The notes under the pieces are model-generated. The model saw only the letters and a program-made list of their open reading frames with translations, was not told the DNA's origin and did not search any database. A DNA stretch of 6,682 bases from Anaerolineae bacterium. GTDB lineage: Bacteria; Chloroflexota; Anaerolineae; UBA1429. A program made the position numbers and the translations under genes. The stretch lies in the NCBI GenBank assembly GCA_016928125.1, contig JAFGLK010000537.1:1-6682 (forward strand). The letters run 5' to 3'. Positions within the stretch are counted from its first letter, which is position 1. Each line of letters starts with the position of its first letter. Below are positions 6,032 through 6,682 of the stretch, piece by piece.

Positions 6032-6682
6032 CTACCAGGCGTAGGCCATGGGCGCCGCACCGCCTAGCCCGGGGAAGAGCGCGTCCAGGCGCTGCAGCAC
6101 CTCGGGCGAGAGCGTCACCTCCAGGGCCCGCAGCGCGCTCTCGAGTTGCGCCACCGTGCGCGGCCCGATGATGGGCGTCATCACCATCGGATTCTGCAAC
6201 AGCCAGGCCAGCGCGACTGTGGCGGGCGCCTCGCCCAGCTCGCGGCAGAGGTCCTCGTAGGCCTGGATCTGGGTTCGCCGCGTCTCGCTCAGTTCGAGAC
6301 CTGCACGGCGCCCCTGGGCCGCCTTCTCCAGCGCCCCGGCCAACAACCCCCCTCCCAGGGGGCTCCAGCACATGAACCCCACCCCATAGGCCCGGCAGGC
6401 CGGCAAGAGCTCAAGTTCCACGTGGCGCATGGTCAGGTTATAGACGCTCTGCTCCGTCACCAGGCCCAGCAGCCCCAGGCGGTCGGCCGTTTCGCAGGCC
6501 TGGACGACATTCCACGCCGCAAAGTTGCTGCTGCCCATGTAGGTGATCTTGCCCTCGCGGAGCAGTTGGCCCATGGCCTGCCAGATCTCCAGCATGGGCG
6601 TGCCGGGCGTGATGTGGGGCAGATCATAGAGGGTCACGTCAGAGCCCACCTGGGCCATCTGATGCGGCGCGATGGTGCCCAG
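6032..6682 (-). CDS. Aldo/keto reductase (partial, N-terminus beyond right edge)
   Basis: 216 residues are visible, ending at TAG (6034-6032). The frame is open to the window edge, and the first ATG seen (6658) falls well inside the domain, so it is not the start. Segments typical of NADPH-dependent aldo/keto reductases of the YghZ/Kv-beta-like group appear in order: TPGTPMLEIWQAMGQLLREG, ITYMGSSNF, TEQSVYNL, CWSPLGGGLLAG, the cofactor-binding IIGPRTVAQLESAL, and the C-terminal AAPMAYAW. Family members are usually about 320-340 residues, so roughly 110 are missing, including the Asp, Tyr and Lys of the catalytic tetrad. Where the fourth member, His, is expected (relatives read YQMHH or YSHR before the TP motif), this protein has LYDLPH: Pro at the expected His position and His one residue later. 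The substrate cannot be assigned. The gene converges on malQ across the inverted repeat at 5935-5997. Confidence 0.9.
   Translation of the reverse strand: MGTIAPHQMAQVGSDVTLYDLPHITPGTPMLEIWQAMGQLLREGKITYMGSSNFAAWNVVQACETADRLGLLGLVTEQSVYNLTMRHVELELLPACRAYGVGFMCWSPLGGGLLAGALEKAAQGRRAGLELSETRRTQIQAYEDLCRELGEAPATVALAWLLQNPMVMTPIIGPRTVAQLESALRALEVTLSPEVLQRLDALFPGLGGAAPMAYAW

Noticed and set aside
5919..6371. 150-codon minus-strand frame running through the inverted repeat
   Set aside because: It is an alternative frame of the aldo/keto reductase gene extended into the repeat; the KGHQDLGVPL-like end is simply the translated repeat, a common source of spurious proteins.

Overview
The window is GC-rich, densely coding bacterial DNA with five protein genes and no RNA gene, CRISPR array or insertion sequence that I can see. 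The best taxonomic guess is Chloroflexota (an Anaerolineae-like lineage). This rests on a secreted lipoprotein that joins YVTN-type beta-propeller repeats to a C-terminal duplicated W/LGW/QPF-G domain, an architecture I associate with that phylum, and on a CAAAG-rich intergenic hairpin of a kind I recall from such genomes. It is an inference from recognition, not from a search.

Layout, left to right. (1) Positions 1-239, minus strand: the first 79 codons of a PIG-L/LmbE-superfamily gene that runs off the left edge. Its metal-site motif (AHxAD) matches the GalB-like branch rather than the classical AHPDD deacetylases. (2) Positions 240-513: a divergent intergenic region. It holds a strong sigma70-type promoter for thiI (TTGACG-N16-TATAAT), a weaker minus-strand promoter candidate (TAGGCA-N17-TACAAT) and a hairpin at the predicted 5' end of the minus-strand leader. 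(3) Positions 514-1638, plus: thiI, tRNA 4-thiouridine synthase without a rhodanese domain, carrying a CxxC plus a distal Cys as in archaeal Fe-S ThiI enzymes. (4) Positions 1625-4273, plus: a large lipoprotein overlapping thiI by 14 nt, with about 14 propeller blades and a C-terminal tandem-repeat domain. (5) Positions 4333-5898, plus: malQ, 4-alpha-glucanotransferase, with all three catalytic acids. (6) Positions 5899-6031: a convergent intergenic region with a strong imperfect inverted repeat. (7) Positions 6032-6682, minus: the C-terminal two thirds of an aldo/keto reductase, open at the right edge.

thiI, the lipoprotein gene and malQ are co-directional and close together (14-nt overlap, then a 59-nt gap), so they may be one transcript from the thiI promoter. 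No shared pathway is evident: one gene serves tRNA modification, one the cell surface and one alpha-glucan metabolism. I see no defence, mobile or biosynthetic system here. The leads worth following are the Fe-S-type ThiI, the double-propeller lipoprotein, the GalB-like motif, the altered histidine region of the aldo/keto reductase and the intergenic hairpins.
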